Assembly: GCA_019695335.1 (NCBI GenBank)
Contig: JAIBAF010000016.1
Location: forward strand, 1 to 58,885
Source of the DNA: a bacterium
GTDB lineage: Bacteria > CLD3 > SB21
DNA length: 58,885 bases
Direction: 5' to 3'
Positions 9,133-17,266 of the stretch are shown here, in pieces; the first letter of the stretch is position 1; every line of letters starts with the position of its first letter. The notes below the pieces were generated by a model, which was given only the letters and a program-made list of their open reading frames with translations, did no database searches and was not told the DNA's origin. The position numbers and the translations under genes are program-made.

Positions 9133-9375
9133 ATGAGTTTATTGAAAATTACACAGGTGCGTAGCTTGAACGGTGCTATGGAAAAACATCGTGCAACTGT
9201 CCGCACGTTGGGCCTAAGAAAAATCGGTCAAACTGTTTATCACAACGATACTCCGCAAATTCGCGGAATGGTGGAAAGCGTTCGTTATATCGTGTCGTGC
9301 GAATCGGTCAATGAAAAGCCGAAAGCACAACCCAAAGCCGAAGCCGGATATAAAGTAATCAAAGCTAAAAAGTAA
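9133..9375 (+). CDS. rpmD: 50S ribosomal protein L30
   Basis: The first 60 residues match L30: LKITQVRSLNGAMEKHRATVRTLGLRKIGQTVYHNDTPQIRGMVESVRYIV. A further 20 residues rich in Lys, Pro and Ala (KPKAQPKAEAGYKVIKAKK) extend it to 80. L30 is a small peripheral 50S protein, absent from some bacterial lineages. It lies 27 bases after rpsE and just before rplO. Confidence 0.95.
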   Translation: MSLLKITQVRSLNGAMEKHRATVRTLGLRKIGQTVYHNDTPQIRGMVESVRYIVSCESVNEKPKAQPKAEAGYKVIKAKK

Positions 9376-9396
9376 AAAGTTTTCAGAGGATTGATC

Positions 9397-9882
9397 ATGA
9401 ATTTAAGTAATCTTAAATATGCGCCGGGATCGAGGAAAAAAGTCAAACGTATCGGACGTGGTGAGGGTTCGGGTCATGGTGGTACGTCGACCAAAGGTAA
9501 TAAAGGTTTGAAATCACGTTCCGGTGTCAATATGCAGGCCGGGTTTGAGGGCGGTCAGATGCCGCTCCAGCGTCGGTTACCGAAATACGGTTTCACCAAT
9601 ATTTTCAGAAAAGAATTTCAGATCGTCAATCTTTCATCGCTTGAAGGCTTGGAAACTACAAAAAAAATTGACGCACTCTTTCTACATGAAGCCGGATTGA
9701 TTGCCAAAAAAACCAAACCTGTTAAGATTTTAGGAAACGGTGACATTAAGAAGGCTTTGCAATTAGAAGTGCACGCCATCAGTGCATCGGCGAAAGAAAA
9801 GATCGAAAAAGCCGGCGGCAAAGTCACGGTCTTGGGTGTGAAGAAAACGGTTCTTGAGAAGAAAAAAGGCAAGAAAAAATAA
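9397..9882 (+). CDS. rplO: 50S ribosomal protein L15
   Basis: The ATG at 9397, behind AGAGGA, is chosen over the TTG two codons upstream because L15 normally starts MNLSNLKYAPGSRKK. The glycine-rich segment RIGRGEGSGHGGTSTKGNKG is diagnostic. The C-terminus ends in a lysine-rich tail (LEKKKGKKK). L15 is a late 50S assembly protein. It is 161 residues long and immediately precedes secY. Confidence 0.97.
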   Translation: MNLSNLKYAPGSRKKVKRIGRGEGSGHGGTSTKGNKGLKSRSGVNMQAGFEGGQMPLQRRLPKYGFTNIFRKEFQIVNLSSLEGLETTKKIDALFLHEAGLIAKKTKPVKILGNGDIKKALQLEVHAISASAKEKIEKAGGKVTVLGVKKTVLEKKKGKKK

Positions 9883-9918
9883 GCCACTCATTCATTCTGT
9901 TTAGAAAGACAACGCACC

Positions 9919-11250
9919 ATGCTTCAAACCTTTGCGAATGTTTTTAAGATACCGGAGTTACGTAAACGGATTTTTTTCACGTTAGCCGTTCTGTTAATTG
10001 AGCGCATCGCTGCACACATTCCGGCTCCGGGTATCAATGCGACAGCATTGGGACAATATTTTCGTCAAGCTGAAAACACTTTATTGAGTTTTTATGATCT
10101 ATTTGCCGGTGGCGGTTTGAGCCAGGCAACAATTGCCGCTTTAGGTATCATGCCGTACATCAGCACGTCGATTATTCTGCAGTTACTTGGAACAACCATT
10201 CCTTATCTGCAGAAACTTCAGCGTGAAGGCGAAGAAGGACGTAAAAAAATCAATCAAATGACACGCTACGGAACGGTGGCGTTGGCGGCCATACAGGCAA
10301 TCGGCGTGGCTACCTGGTTGTGCAGTTTGAGCGTTGTAGTCGGTAATCAGGAAGTAAAAGTTGTGCCGGATCAAGGCCCGCTCTTTTTCTTGATGACCAT
10401 GGTAACCATGACAACCTGTACGATGTTTATTATGTGGCTTGGCGAACAAATCACTGAGCGCGGTATCGGTAATGGTATTTCGTTGGTTATTACCATTGGT
10501 ATTTTGGCGCGGTTTCCGACAGCCATTTTCGATGAAGCGCAACAAATTGCTAATGGTAATCGCAATATTATGATTGAACTTGTTCTGGTTGTAATTCTTC
10601 TCGCCATTGTTGCGGCTATTATTTTCATTACTCAGGGCATTCGTAAGGTTCCGGTACAATATGCACGACGCGTCATCGGCCGTAAAGTGTACGGGGGTCA
10701 GTCAACTTATATTCCAATGCGAATCAATATTGCAGGCGTGATGCCGATTATTTTTGCGCAATCAATTATGTTTGTACCGAATACTCTTGCGACGTTTTTC
10801 CCCGGTCCTTTTTCAGAATTTATTACTCAGCATTTTTCAATTGATTCAATATTTTACAATCTAATGTTTTTGATTATCATTGTTTTCTTCACATATTTTT
10901 ATACAGCTATTGCAATGAACCCGGTTGAAGTTGCTGACAATTTGAAAAAACAGGGCGCTTTTATTCCTGGAGTGCGTCCGGGTAAGAAAACATCGGATTT
11001 CATCGATAATATTTTGACGAGAGTAACGCTTCCAAGCGCTATATTTCTTGGATTGATTGCAATTCTTCCATTTTTCGTACGTCACTCGACCGATGTGTCA
11101 TATAGTTTTGCCTCGTTCTTTGGCGGGACCTCGTTGTTAATTGTCGTGGGCGTTGGATTAGATACGATCCAGCAAATTGAATCGCATTTGGTTATGCGAC
11201 ACTATGATGGTTTTTTGAAGACCGGCAGGATTCGCGGCCGTCGCGGTTAG
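9919..11250 (+). CDS. secY: Protein translocase subunit SecY
   Basis: This 443-residue inner-membrane protein has about ten hydrophobic segments and forms the channel of the Sec translocon with SecE and SecG. Signature segments are LFAGGGLSQATIAALGIMPYISTSII (plug and TM2 region), GNGISLVITIGI, and the C-terminal IESHLVMRHYDGFLKTGRIRGRRG loop that contacts SecA and the ribosome. It is the usual last membrane gene of the spc operon. The next gene is map; adk, often found between them, is absent. Confidence 0.98.
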   Translation: MLQTFANVFKIPELRKRIFFTLAVLLIERIAAHIPAPGINATALGQYFRQAENTLLSFYDLFAGGGLSQATIAALGIMPYISTSIILQLLGTTIPYLQKLQREGEEGRKKINQMTRYGTVALAAIQAIGVATWLCSLSVVVGNQEVKVVPDQGPLFFLMTMVTMTTCTMFIMWLGEQITERGIGNGISLVITIGILARFPTAIFDEAQQIANGNRNIMIELVLVVILLAIVAAIIFITQGIRKVPVQYARRVIGRKVYGGQSTYIPMRINIAGVMPIIFAQSIMFVPNTLATFFPGPFSEFITQHFSIDSIFYNLMFLIIIVFFTYFYTAIAMNPVEVADNLKKQGAFIPGVRPGKKTSDFIDNILTRVTLPSAIFLGLIAILPFFVRHSTDVSYSFASFFGGTSLLIVVGVGLDTIQQIESHLVMRHYDGFLKTGRIRGRRG

Positions 11251-11261
11251 AAATAGGAATC

Positions 11262-12020
11262 ATGATCCATCTGAAATCTTCAAAAGAAATTGAATACATA
11301 CGGGAATCATGCCGGGTTGTTGTTGAATGTTTGAAGATGGCAAAAGAACTGGTCTGTCCGGGTCTCAGCACGATGGAACTTGATAAAGCTATCGAAAGTT
11401 TTATTCGTTCAAAAGGCGGTAAACCGGCTTTCAAAGGTTATCGAGGATTTCCAGGCAGCGCTTGTTTATCAGTCGATGATGTTGTAGTTCATGGTATTCC
11501 GAGCGAAAAATTTGTATTGCAAGAGGGTCAAATTATTGGTGTCGATGTTGGCGTTTTGAAAAATGGATTTTACGGTGATTCAGCGGTTACGTTTCCAGTT
11601 GGGCATATCAATGCAGAAAAACAGAGCCTGTTGGATGTAACCAAAAGTTCTTTATATGAAGGTATCAAAAAAGCAATAATCGGCCAGCGTGTGCATGATA
11701 TTTCATCGGCGGTTCAGTCGTATGTCGAAGGTCATGGGTACTCGATTGTTAGAGAACTGGTTGGGCATGGGATTGGACGTGAACTTCACGAGGATCCGCA
11801 GGTCCCTAATTATGGTAAACCAGGTACCGGCGCTCGTTTGAAAAGCGGGATGGTCTTTTGCGTAGAGCCCATGGTGAATATGGGTACGTATGAAGTTTAC
11901 ACAAAACCGGATAAATGGACGGTTTGCACGGCAGACGGGAAGCCTTCTGCACACTTTGAACATACGATTGTTGTCACCGAAGAGGGTCCGATGGTTTTAA
12001 CACAAACGGACTTGTTTTAA
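11262..12020 (+). CDS. map: Methionine aminopeptidase, type I
   Basis: This 252-residue metalloenzyme removes the initiator methionine from new proteins. The metal-binding pattern of type I MetAP is visible: an Asp in GVDVGVLKNGFYGD plus the second Asp, the His in ELVGHGIGRELHEDP, the Glu in FCVEPM and the last Glu in VVTEEGP. The substrate-pocket His is in VVHGIPS. No N-terminal zinc-finger extension is present. It lies 11 bases after secY and is probably co-transcribed with it. Confidence 0.97.
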   Translation: MIHLKSSKEIEYIRESCRVVVECLKMAKELVCPGLSTMELDKAIESFIRSKGGKPAFKGYRGFPGSACLSVDDVVVHGIPSEKFVLQEGQIIGVDVGVLKNGFYGDSAVTFPVGHINAEKQSLLDVTKSSLYEGIKKAIIGQRVHDISSAVQSYVEGHGYSIVRELVGHGIGRELHEDPQVPNYGKPGTGARLKSGMVFCVEPMVNMGTYEVYTKPDKWTVCTADGKPSAHFEHTIVVTEEGPMVLTQTDLF

Positions 12021-12031
12021 TAAATTATAGC

Positions 12032-12059
12032 TTGCTTTTGTGTTTTTTTTTGATATATT
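12032..12059 (+). promoter_or_regulatory. Candidate internal promoter before infA
   Basis: TTGCTT at 12032-12037 and TATATT at 12054-12059 are separated by 16 bases, in the 89-base AT-rich gap between map and infA. The -10 hexamer is the same TATATT seen at several other promoter candidates in the window. Predicted initiation would be about 45 bases before the infA start. It would let infA-rpmJ-rpsM-rpsK-rpsD-rpoA-rplQ be expressed separately from the upstream operon. Confidence 0.5.
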
Positions 12060-12109
12060 TGCTTCACTTTTCGCCTAAACTGTTTTCAAATAACTTAAGG
12101 GAAAACTGA

Positions 12110-12328
12110 GTGGCCAAAGAGGAACTGATCAAGGTTGACGGAGTGATTCTGGAAACATTACCCAACGCCACTTTTCGTGTTAAGTTAGAAAACGGGCATG
12201 AAGTTCATGCACATATTTCCGGTAAAATGAGAATGCATTTTATCAGGATATTACCGGGAGATAAGGTGACGGTTGAATTATCACCGTATGATCTTACCCG
12301 TGGTCGAATTACGTATCGGTTTAAGTAA
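12110..12328 (+). CDS. infA: Translation initiation factor IF-1
   Basis: The 72-residue OB-fold protein reads [68 protein letters not shown], near-identical in pattern to all bacterial IF-1. IF-1 occupies the A site during initiation. The start is GTG at 12110 behind AAGGGAA. It is the first gene after the longest gap in this part of the operon. Confidence 0.98.
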   Translation: MAKEELIKVDGVILETLPNATFRVKLENGHEVHAHISGKMRMHFIRILPGDKVTVELSPYDLTRGRITYRFK

Positions 12329-12348
12329 CTATTAGGAGCGTCCGTCTC

Positions 12349-12462
12349 ATGAAAGTCAGATCGTCAGTTAAAAAAATTTGTGATAAATGCAAAATTATCC
12401 GTCGAAAAGGCGTTGTGCGCGTGATTTGCGAAAATAAAAAACATAAACAACGTCAGGGATAA
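12349..12462 (+). CDS. rpmJ: 50S ribosomal protein L36, zinc-binding type
   Basis: This short gene encodes 37 residues from the ATG at 12349, behind TAGGAG. The chain starts [20 protein letters not shown] and continues to [12 protein letters not shown]11, C14, C27 and H32 form the zinc site of the C+ form of L36. L36 is the smallest 50S protein. It sits between infA and rpsM, the standard place. Confidence 0.95.
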   Translation: MKVRSSVKKICDKCKIIRRKGVVRVICENKKHKQRQG

Positions 12463-12495
12463 TTTTAACTATAATAATTTGTAAGGAGCAATACC

Positions 12496-12879
12496 TTGGC
12501 TCGTATAGCTGGTGTAGAATTGCCGAAAGAAAAGAGAGCGTTTATCGCCTTGACCTATATTTATGGAATCGGGCGGACGGCGGCAATTAAAATTCTGGAA
12601 AAGGCCGGCGTTGAACCGACCAAAAAGATTAAAGAACTCAACGAAGACGAAGAAAATAAAATTCGTAACGTGATCAACGCCGAATTCAAAGTCGAAGGTG
12701 CGTTGCGTAGCGAATACACGTTGAATATCAAGCGCTTGATGGATATCGGTTGTTATCGCGGGTTGCGTCATCGCAAAGGCTTACCGGTTAGAGGGCAGAG
12801 AACCAGAACGAATTCGCGTACTCGTAAAGGTAAGAGAAGAACAATCGGCGGCCTCAAGAAAGTTGAAGCGAAGAAGTAA
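12496..12879 (+). CDS. rpsM: 30S ribosomal protein S13
   Basis: The TTG start at 12496 follows AAGGAG and gives [29 protein letters not shown], the S13 N-terminus with its helix-two-turns-helix motif. The end, [29 protein letters not shown], is the tail that contacts P-site tRNA. It is 127 residues long. It begins the 30S part of the alpha operon. Confidence 0.98.
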   Translation: MARIAGVELPKEKRAFIALTYIYGIGRTAAIKILEKAGVEPTKKIKELNEDEENKIRNVINAEFKVEGALRSEYTLNIKRLMDIGCYRGLRHRKGLPVRGQRTRTNSRTRKGKRRTIGGLKKVEAKK

Positions 12880-12910
12880 AAGTTTAAATAGGAATTAAAG
12901 GAGACAAACG

Positions 12911-13318
12911 GTGGCAAAACCGACACCTACGGCAGCGACGACACCTACAGTTCGAAAAAAGAAAAAACTAATCGAATCAACGGGCGTTGCAGTTATCAAA
13001 GCGACTTTCAACAATACGATCGTTACACTCAGTAACAGCAATGGCGACGTGATTACTTGGTGTACGTCGGGTAAAATGGGATTTAGAGGGTCGAAGAAAA
13101 GCACTCCATTTGCAGCGCAAGTTGCCGCAGAAACGGCTGCCAAACAAGCGATCGATATGGGATTGAAGCGCGTCGAAGTGCGCGTCAAAGGTCCTGGTGC
13201 CGGACGGGAGTCGGCTATCAGAGCTTTACAAGCTGCCGGCCTCGAAATAACCGCCATCCGTGATTTGACGCCGATTCCGCACAACGGATGCCGTCCACCC
13301 AAAAAACGCAGAGTATAA
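12911..13318 (+). CDS. rpsK: 30S ribosomal protein S11
   Basis: The GTG start at 12911 follows AAAGGAG. The S11 core is clear: [46 protein letters not shown] and the C-terminal [23 protein letters not shown]. The N-terminus has about 18 extra residues rich in Thr, Pro and Lys. S11 lies on the 30S platform beside S21 and the E site. Length is 135 residues. Confidence 0.98.
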   Translation: MAKPTPTAATTPTVRKKKKLIESTGVAVIKATFNNTIVTLSNSNGDVITWCTSGKMGFRGSKKSTPFAAQVAAETAAKQAIDMGLKRVEVRVKGPGAGRESAIRALQAAGLEITAIRDLTPIPHNGCRPPKKRRV

Positions 13319-13342
13319 TTTTTTTTGAAATAGGAGATTTCA

Positions 13343-13969
13343 ATGGCCAGATATACGGAAGCCGTTTGCAAATTGTGCCGGCGCGAAGGTGAAAAGCTTT
13401 TTTTAAAAGGTTCAAAATGTTTGACCGATAAATGTCCCGTTGAAAAACGGAACTATCCTCCGGGCGAACATGGCGACAAACGCTCTAAACCTTCCGGCTA
13501 CAGCATCCAGCTTCGTGAAAAACAGAAAGTTCGTCGTATTTACGGTGTATTGGAAGGGCAATTCCGAGGCTATTTTGCCCGTGCTGAACGTAAAAAAGGC
13601 GTGACTGGCGTTGTGTTGTTGCAATTACTTGAAAGCCGTTTGGATAATATGGTATACCGGCTGGGTTTTGCGAGTTCAAGATCACAAGCTCGCCAGTTAG
13701 TACTTCATCGCCACGTGGAAGTTAACGGTCGCTTGGTGACCATTCCATCGTTCCAAGTAAAGCCGGGCAATGAGATTTCTATTCGCGAAAAGAGCAAAAA
13801 ATTGGCATTGATCCATAATTCGCTCAAACGTCAAAAAGATGCCCAGCAGCTTAATTGGATCGATGTTGATAAGGCCGGTTTGAAAGGTCGTTTTGTGTCG
13901 ATGCCTGAGCGTGAACAAATTCCGCTGGACGTCAAAGAACAATTGATCGTAGAATTATATTCCAAATAA
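13343..13969 (+). CDS. rpsD: 30S ribosomal protein S4, zinc-binding type
   Basis: This 208-residue protein has C9-x2-C12 and C26-x4-C31 in its N-terminal region, the zinc-binding (C+) form of S4. The S4 RNA-binding domain is SRLDNMVYRLGFASSRSQARQLVLHRHVEVNGR. S4 starts assembly of the 16S 5' domain and, in Escherichia coli, represses the alpha operon. A 67-base gap with a hairpin separates it from rpoA. Confidence 0.98.
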   Translation: MARYTEAVCKLCRREGEKLFLKGSKCLTDKCPVEKRNYPPGEHGDKRSKPSGYSIQLREKQKVRRIYGVLEGQFRGYFARAERKKGVTGVVLLQLLESRLDNMVYRLGFASSRSQARQLVLHRHVEVNGRLVTIPSFQVKPGNEISIREKSKKLALIHNSLKRQKDAQQLNWIDVDKAGLKGRFVSMPEREQIPLDVKEQLIVELYSK

Positions 13970-13981
13970 ATGATTGTTATT

Positions 13982-14002
13982 GGTTGTCAATTATAGATAA
14001 CC
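13982..14002 (+). promoter_or_regulatory. Small stem-loop between rpsD and rpoA
   Basis: GGTTGTC (13982-13988) can pair with GATAACC (13996-14002), seven pairs including one G-U, around a seven-base loop. GTTGTCAAT occurs twice, at 13983 and 14006, the second copy just before the rpoA ribosome site. There is no U-tract. It may modulate rpoA translation or mRNA processing; this is inference from position only. Confidence 0.35.
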
Positions 14003-14036
14003 CAAGTTGTCAATCTCTAAAGAAGGAGATTCAAGA

Positions 14037-15029
14037 GTGCAAAACTGGGCTGGACTCCAGATGCCGGAGCGCATCGAATTAGACGAATCCACATATACGA
14101 CTACGTATGGCAAATTTATCGTGCAACCGCTGGAAAGAGGTTTTGGCGTCACGATAGGTAATTCGCTTCGCCGCGTATTATTGTCATCGTTGCCGGGTGC
14201 TGCAATTACATCCATCAAAGTCGATGGTGTATTGCATGAATTTTCAACTATACCCGGCGTAGCGGAAGATGTGTCGGAAATCGTTCTTAATTTGAAGAGC
14301 GTTCGTTTTAAATTACACAACAAAAAACCGGACAAAATTGTTGTGCACTTAAAAGGTCCCGGAGCTTTTACTGCCGCCGACGTTCAAAAAGCATCCAATG
14401 GCGTAGACTTTGAAGTGCTCAATCCTGAATTGCATATTGCCACGTTGTCAAAAGAAGCGAATTTTCAAATTGAGCTTCGCATTGGCCGTGGCAAAGGATG
14501 GGTTCCGTCCGAAGAAAACAAATTTCCGGATATGCCGATTGGGACCATTCCGATTGATTCGATTTTCAATCCGATCAAGAATGTTCGCTACACGATCGAA
14601 AGTACCCGCGTCGGTCAACATACTGATTTTGAAAAACTGATCATTGAAATTACAACTGACGGCAGCATTACTCCGGACGACGCATTGACGATCAGTGCCC
14701 GCTTACTCCGTGATCATATTCAATTGTTCATCAATTTTGAAATCGAAGAAGAATCACAGGAAAGCGAACTTGAAGACAAAGAAATTTCCAGAATTCGCCA
14801 AATGCTGAAGATGAGTGTTGATGAGCTCGAATTATCCGTGCGTTCGCATAATTGCTTGCGTGCAGCTGGAATCAAAACTATCGGTGATCTCGTCAGCAAA
14901 AACGAATCTGAAATGCTTAAGTACCGTAATTTCGGACGTAAGTCACTTACGGAACTGAATAAGATTCTGGAAGAGCGCGGAATGCATTTCGGGATGGACG
15001 TTTCGAAGTATTACAACGGCGAAGAATAA
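14037..15029 (+). CDS. rpoA: DNA-directed RNA polymerase subunit alpha
   Basis: I place the start at GTG 14037, eight bases after AAGGAG, which gives 330 residues; a TTG ten codons earlier is unlikely because it precedes that ribosome site. The N-terminal dimerisation domain contains YGKFIVQPLERGFGVTIGNSLRRVLLSSLPG. The C-terminal DNA- and activator-binding domain contains LELSVRSHNCLRAAGIKTIGDLV and YRNFGRKSLTELN. Alpha initiates polymerase assembly and binds UP elements. Length is standard. Confidence 0.98.
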   Translation: MQNWAGLQMPERIELDESTYTTTYGKFIVQPLERGFGVTIGNSLRRVLLSSLPGAAITSIKVDGVLHEFSTIPGVAEDVSEIVLNLKSVRFKLHNKKPDKIVVHLKGPGAFTAADVQKASNGVDFEVLNPELHIATLSKEANFQIELRIGRGKGWVPSEENKFPDMPIGTIPIDSIFNPIKNVRYTIESTRVGQHTDFEKLIIEITTDGSITPDDALTISARLLRDHIQLFINFEIEEESQESELEDKEISRIRQMLKMSVDELELSVRSHNCLRAAGIKTIGDLVSKNESEMLKYRNFGRKSLTELNKILEERGMHFGMDVSKYYNGEE

Positions 15030-15059
15030 TTTATAAATTTTTGATATAGGATTAGAATC

Positions 15060-15623
15060 ATGAGACATGGTAAAAAAGTTGCAAAGCTTGGCAAGACGGC
15101 TTCTCATCGCAAAGCTTTATTAAAAAATCTTTGCAATGAACTTTTCCGCCATAAACGGATTGTAACGACGTTGCCCAAAGCCAAAGCGGCTCGTGGAGCC
15201 GTAGAACGGCTTCTGATGTATGCCAAACAAGGTGATCTTGCTGCACGCCGCATTTTGATCAGCCGTTTAGGAAAGAAAAAACTGCTTTTGACCAATAAAA
15301 ATGTCGATGATAAGAAATTGACTCAACGTACGGTCATTACTGAATTGATCGAAGAAATTGGTCCCAAATTGAAAGAACTTGATACACAACGCCAGACTAA
15401 GAATCCGAAATATACCGGCGGCGGTTATACGCGTGTATTAAAATTGGGCCAGCGTAAAGGCGATGCTGCACATTTGGCGATTTTAGAAATTGTTGGTTAT
15501 GAAAATGTACATATTGATCGTCAAACTAAAGCGGCTGAGGAAAAAGAAGCGAAAGAAAAACGCAAACTGAGCTTGGCCGAACGTATTAAAGCAAAAAAAG
15601 AAGAACTCCAGAAATCGAAATAG
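15060..15623 (+). CDS. rplQ: 50S ribosomal protein L17, long form
   Basis: The chain starts MRHGKKVAKLGKTASHRKALLKNL, followed by the TTLPKAKAARGAVERLL segment and GGGYTRVLKLGQRKGDAAHLAILEIVG. At 187 residues it is about 60 longer than the short form. The extra length comes from an internal insert around residues 70-100 and a charged C-terminal tail (AEEKEAKEKRKLSLAERIKAKKEEL). L17 lies at the base of the 50S near the tunnel exit. It closes the conserved alpha operon. Confidence 0.96.
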   Translation: MRHGKKVAKLGKTASHRKALLKNLCNELFRHKRIVTTLPKAKAARGAVERLLMYAKQGDLAARRILISRLGKKKLLLTNKNVDDKKLTQRTVITELIEEIGPKLKELDTQRQTKNPKYTGGGYTRVLKLGQRKGDAAHLAILEIVGYENVHIDRQTKAAEEKEAKEKRKLSLAERIKAKKEELQKSK

Positions 15624-15651
15624 TTCATTTCTAATGTAAAGGTTCCCGGAT

Positions 15652-16029
15652 ATGTCGACGAAGAAAAAAGAAGACAAAGAAGAGAAAAAAGCGAAAAAGA
15701 CTGTTTCGAAGAAAAGTGCGGCCAGCAAGCCGGCAAAAGAAAAACATGTCGCCAAAGCTTCCAAATCAGCGCATAGTAAAATTGCCAAAGAAAAACCGGC
15801 TAAAAAAAGTGAAACCGTTACTTCCGCATCAGACGCACAAGTATCTGAAAATGAATTAATGTCGAAAGTGCAATGCTACAATCATGGTAAGAAAACTATC
15901 TGCGCTCATTTGATTTTGGCCACCCATAAATGCACTGCTAAAAGAATCGCTCCGGATCGGTTAGCCACTGTGCGTATCGGAAAAAAACGTCGTTGCGAAT
16001 TCTATGAAGAAACTACGTTTTCAAAATAA
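15652..16029 (+). CDS. Lysine/alanine-rich small protein with Cys/His cluster, unknown
   Basis: I do not recognise this 125-residue protein. Residues 1-55 are a histone H1-like basic tail of Lys, Ala, Ser and Glu (repeats like AKEK, PAKK). Residues 70-125 look folded and contain C75, H78, C84, H86, H92, C94 and C115, a possible metal site. The gene lies 28 bases after rplQ and before the operon terminator, so it is very likely co-transcribed with rpoA and rplQ. A ribosome- or nucleic-acid-associated role fits its charge and place but is only inferred. No matching family comes to mind. Confidence 0.8.
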   Translation: MSTKKKEDKEEKKAKKTVSKKSAASKPAKEKHVAKASKSAHSKIAKEKPAKKSETVTSASDAQVSENELMSKVQCYNHGKKTICAHLILATHKCTAKRIAPDRLATVRIGKKRRCEFYEETTFSK

Positions 16030-16050
16030 AACGGATTAAAAAGCTTAGTT

Positions 16051-16087
16051 AAAAGGCAATCAAATTTTTGATTGCCTTTTTTATTTG
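16051..16087 (+). terminator. Rho-independent terminator of the ribosomal superoperon
   Basis: GGCAATCAAA (16055-16064) pairs perfectly with TTTGATTGCC (16067-16076), flanked by A-runs and followed by TTTTTTATTT. This is a textbook intrinsic terminator, 21 bases after the lysine-rich gene and just before the next gene. Confidence 0.93.
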
Positions 16088-16105
16088 TTATAACCATCAT
16101 AGCTT

Positions 16106-17266
16106 ATGAGAATTATCTTTTTAACAAGTTGTTGTTTTTTTCTTTCTTTAGATTGTTTGAGAGCAAATAATGAAGGGAAGGCCAAAGCTTTGTGGGTCGT
16201 ACGGGATATTCTGAAATCAAAAAGTACGATTGATCAACTTTTGAACGATGCACACAAAGGGAATTTCACTGACTTGTTTATTCAAGTTCGCGGTCGCGGT
16301 GATGCTTTTTACAACAGCCGGATTTTGCCTAAAGCTGAAGGATTGGCGACCGATTTCGACCCGCTTGCTTACTTACTAGAAAAAGCACACGGACAAAAAT
16401 TTAAAATCCACGCCTGGTTGAATGTTTTTTATGTATGGTCCGCCGAACGTGATCCTTTGAGTAAGGATCACGTCATTTTTGAACATCCGGAATGGAGCGC
16501 TGTTTCAGCGGAGAATTTATCAATGGTGGATGAAGGTACTAATCGTCTGATAGCTAAAAAGTATGAAGGGATATTTCTTTCACCAGGCGATGATGAATTT
16601 CAAAACTCTTTTTTGAATATTATAACGGAATTGTTGGATCACTATCAACTCGACGGTATCCACCTGGATTATATTCGTTATCCTGGGAATCAGTATGATT
16701 ATTCACAGTCAATGCGTTCAAAATTTGTTCTGGAATATGGCCAGGATCCACTGACACTGGATAGTCTTACTAGAAATGCTCAAACAAAAGAAGATATTGA
16801 CCGTTCTGCATGGATCCAAAAAAAATGGTCTGAATTTCGCAGGAACGAATTAACTCATTTTGTTGAAAAAATCTATAACAAGACTAAATCATTAAAATCG
16901 GAAGTGATGGTGACTGCGGCAGTATTTGCTGATTTGGCGGAGGCTCACGATAAAGTAATGCAAGACTGGATTGTATGGCTGCAAAAGGGAATTCTTGATC
17001 AGGCTGTTATGATGAACTATGCAGTGGATCAATTATTATTTGAAAATCGGATACGAGAAGCAAAAACAGCCGCCGGAGATTCGATTTTCTCAAAAAAAAT
17101 TTGGATAGGAGTCGCGATCTATAATCAAAATTCCGCACTTATGCGTGAGAAGATCAAAGCATTGAAAAAATGGAAACCGGCCGGACTGTCTGTGTTTTCA
17201 TACGAGATTATGCGTACCGATCGGAAATATTTCAATGCAGTTATCGATTCAAAACTGTGGCCGTAA
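16106..17266 (+). CDS. Secreted GHL10/YddW-like glycoside hydrolase-like protein
   Basis: This 386-residue protein starts with a signal-like hydrophobic segment (IIFLTSCCFFLSLDC). It continues with ALWVVRDILKSKSTIDQLLNDAH and TDLFIQVRGRGDAFYNS, the pattern of the GHL10 (formerly DUF187) family of TIM-barrel proteins. Further family segments are IHAWLNVFYVW, YQLDGIHLDYIRYPG and VMMNYAVD. Relatives are thought to act on peptidoglycan-derived or other glycans outside the membrane, but the substrate here is unknown. Its stop codon directly abuts the stop of convergent nadB. It follows the ribosomal terminator, so it needs its own promoter, which I could not place confidently. Confidence 0.8.
   Translation: MRIIFLTSCCFFLSLDCLRANNEGKAKALWVVRDILKSKSTIDQLLNDAHKGNFTDLFIQVRGRGDAFYNSRILPKAEGLATDFDPLAYLLEKAHGQKFKIHAWLNVFYVWSAERDPLSKDHVIFEHPEWSAVSAENLSMVDEGTNRLIAKKYEGIFLSPGDDEFQNSFLNIITELLDHYQLDGIHLDYIRYPGNQYDYSQSMRSKFVLEYGQDPLTLDSLTRNAQTKEDIDRSAWIQKKWSEFRRNELTHFVEKIYNKTKSLKSEVMVTAAVFADLAEAHDKVMQDWIVWLQKGILDQAVMMNYAVDQLLFENRIREAKTAAGDSIFSKKIWIGVAIYNQNSALMREKIKALKKWKPAGLSVFSYEIMRTDRKYFNAVIDSKLWP

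Noticed and set aside
10183-10659. 158-codon minus-strand frame within secY
   Set aside because: Lies wholly opposite secY and has the composition expected of a complement of membrane-helix codons.
11251-11261. Missing adk between secY and map
   Set aside because: Many FCB lineages lack adk at this place, so this is not unusual enough to report.
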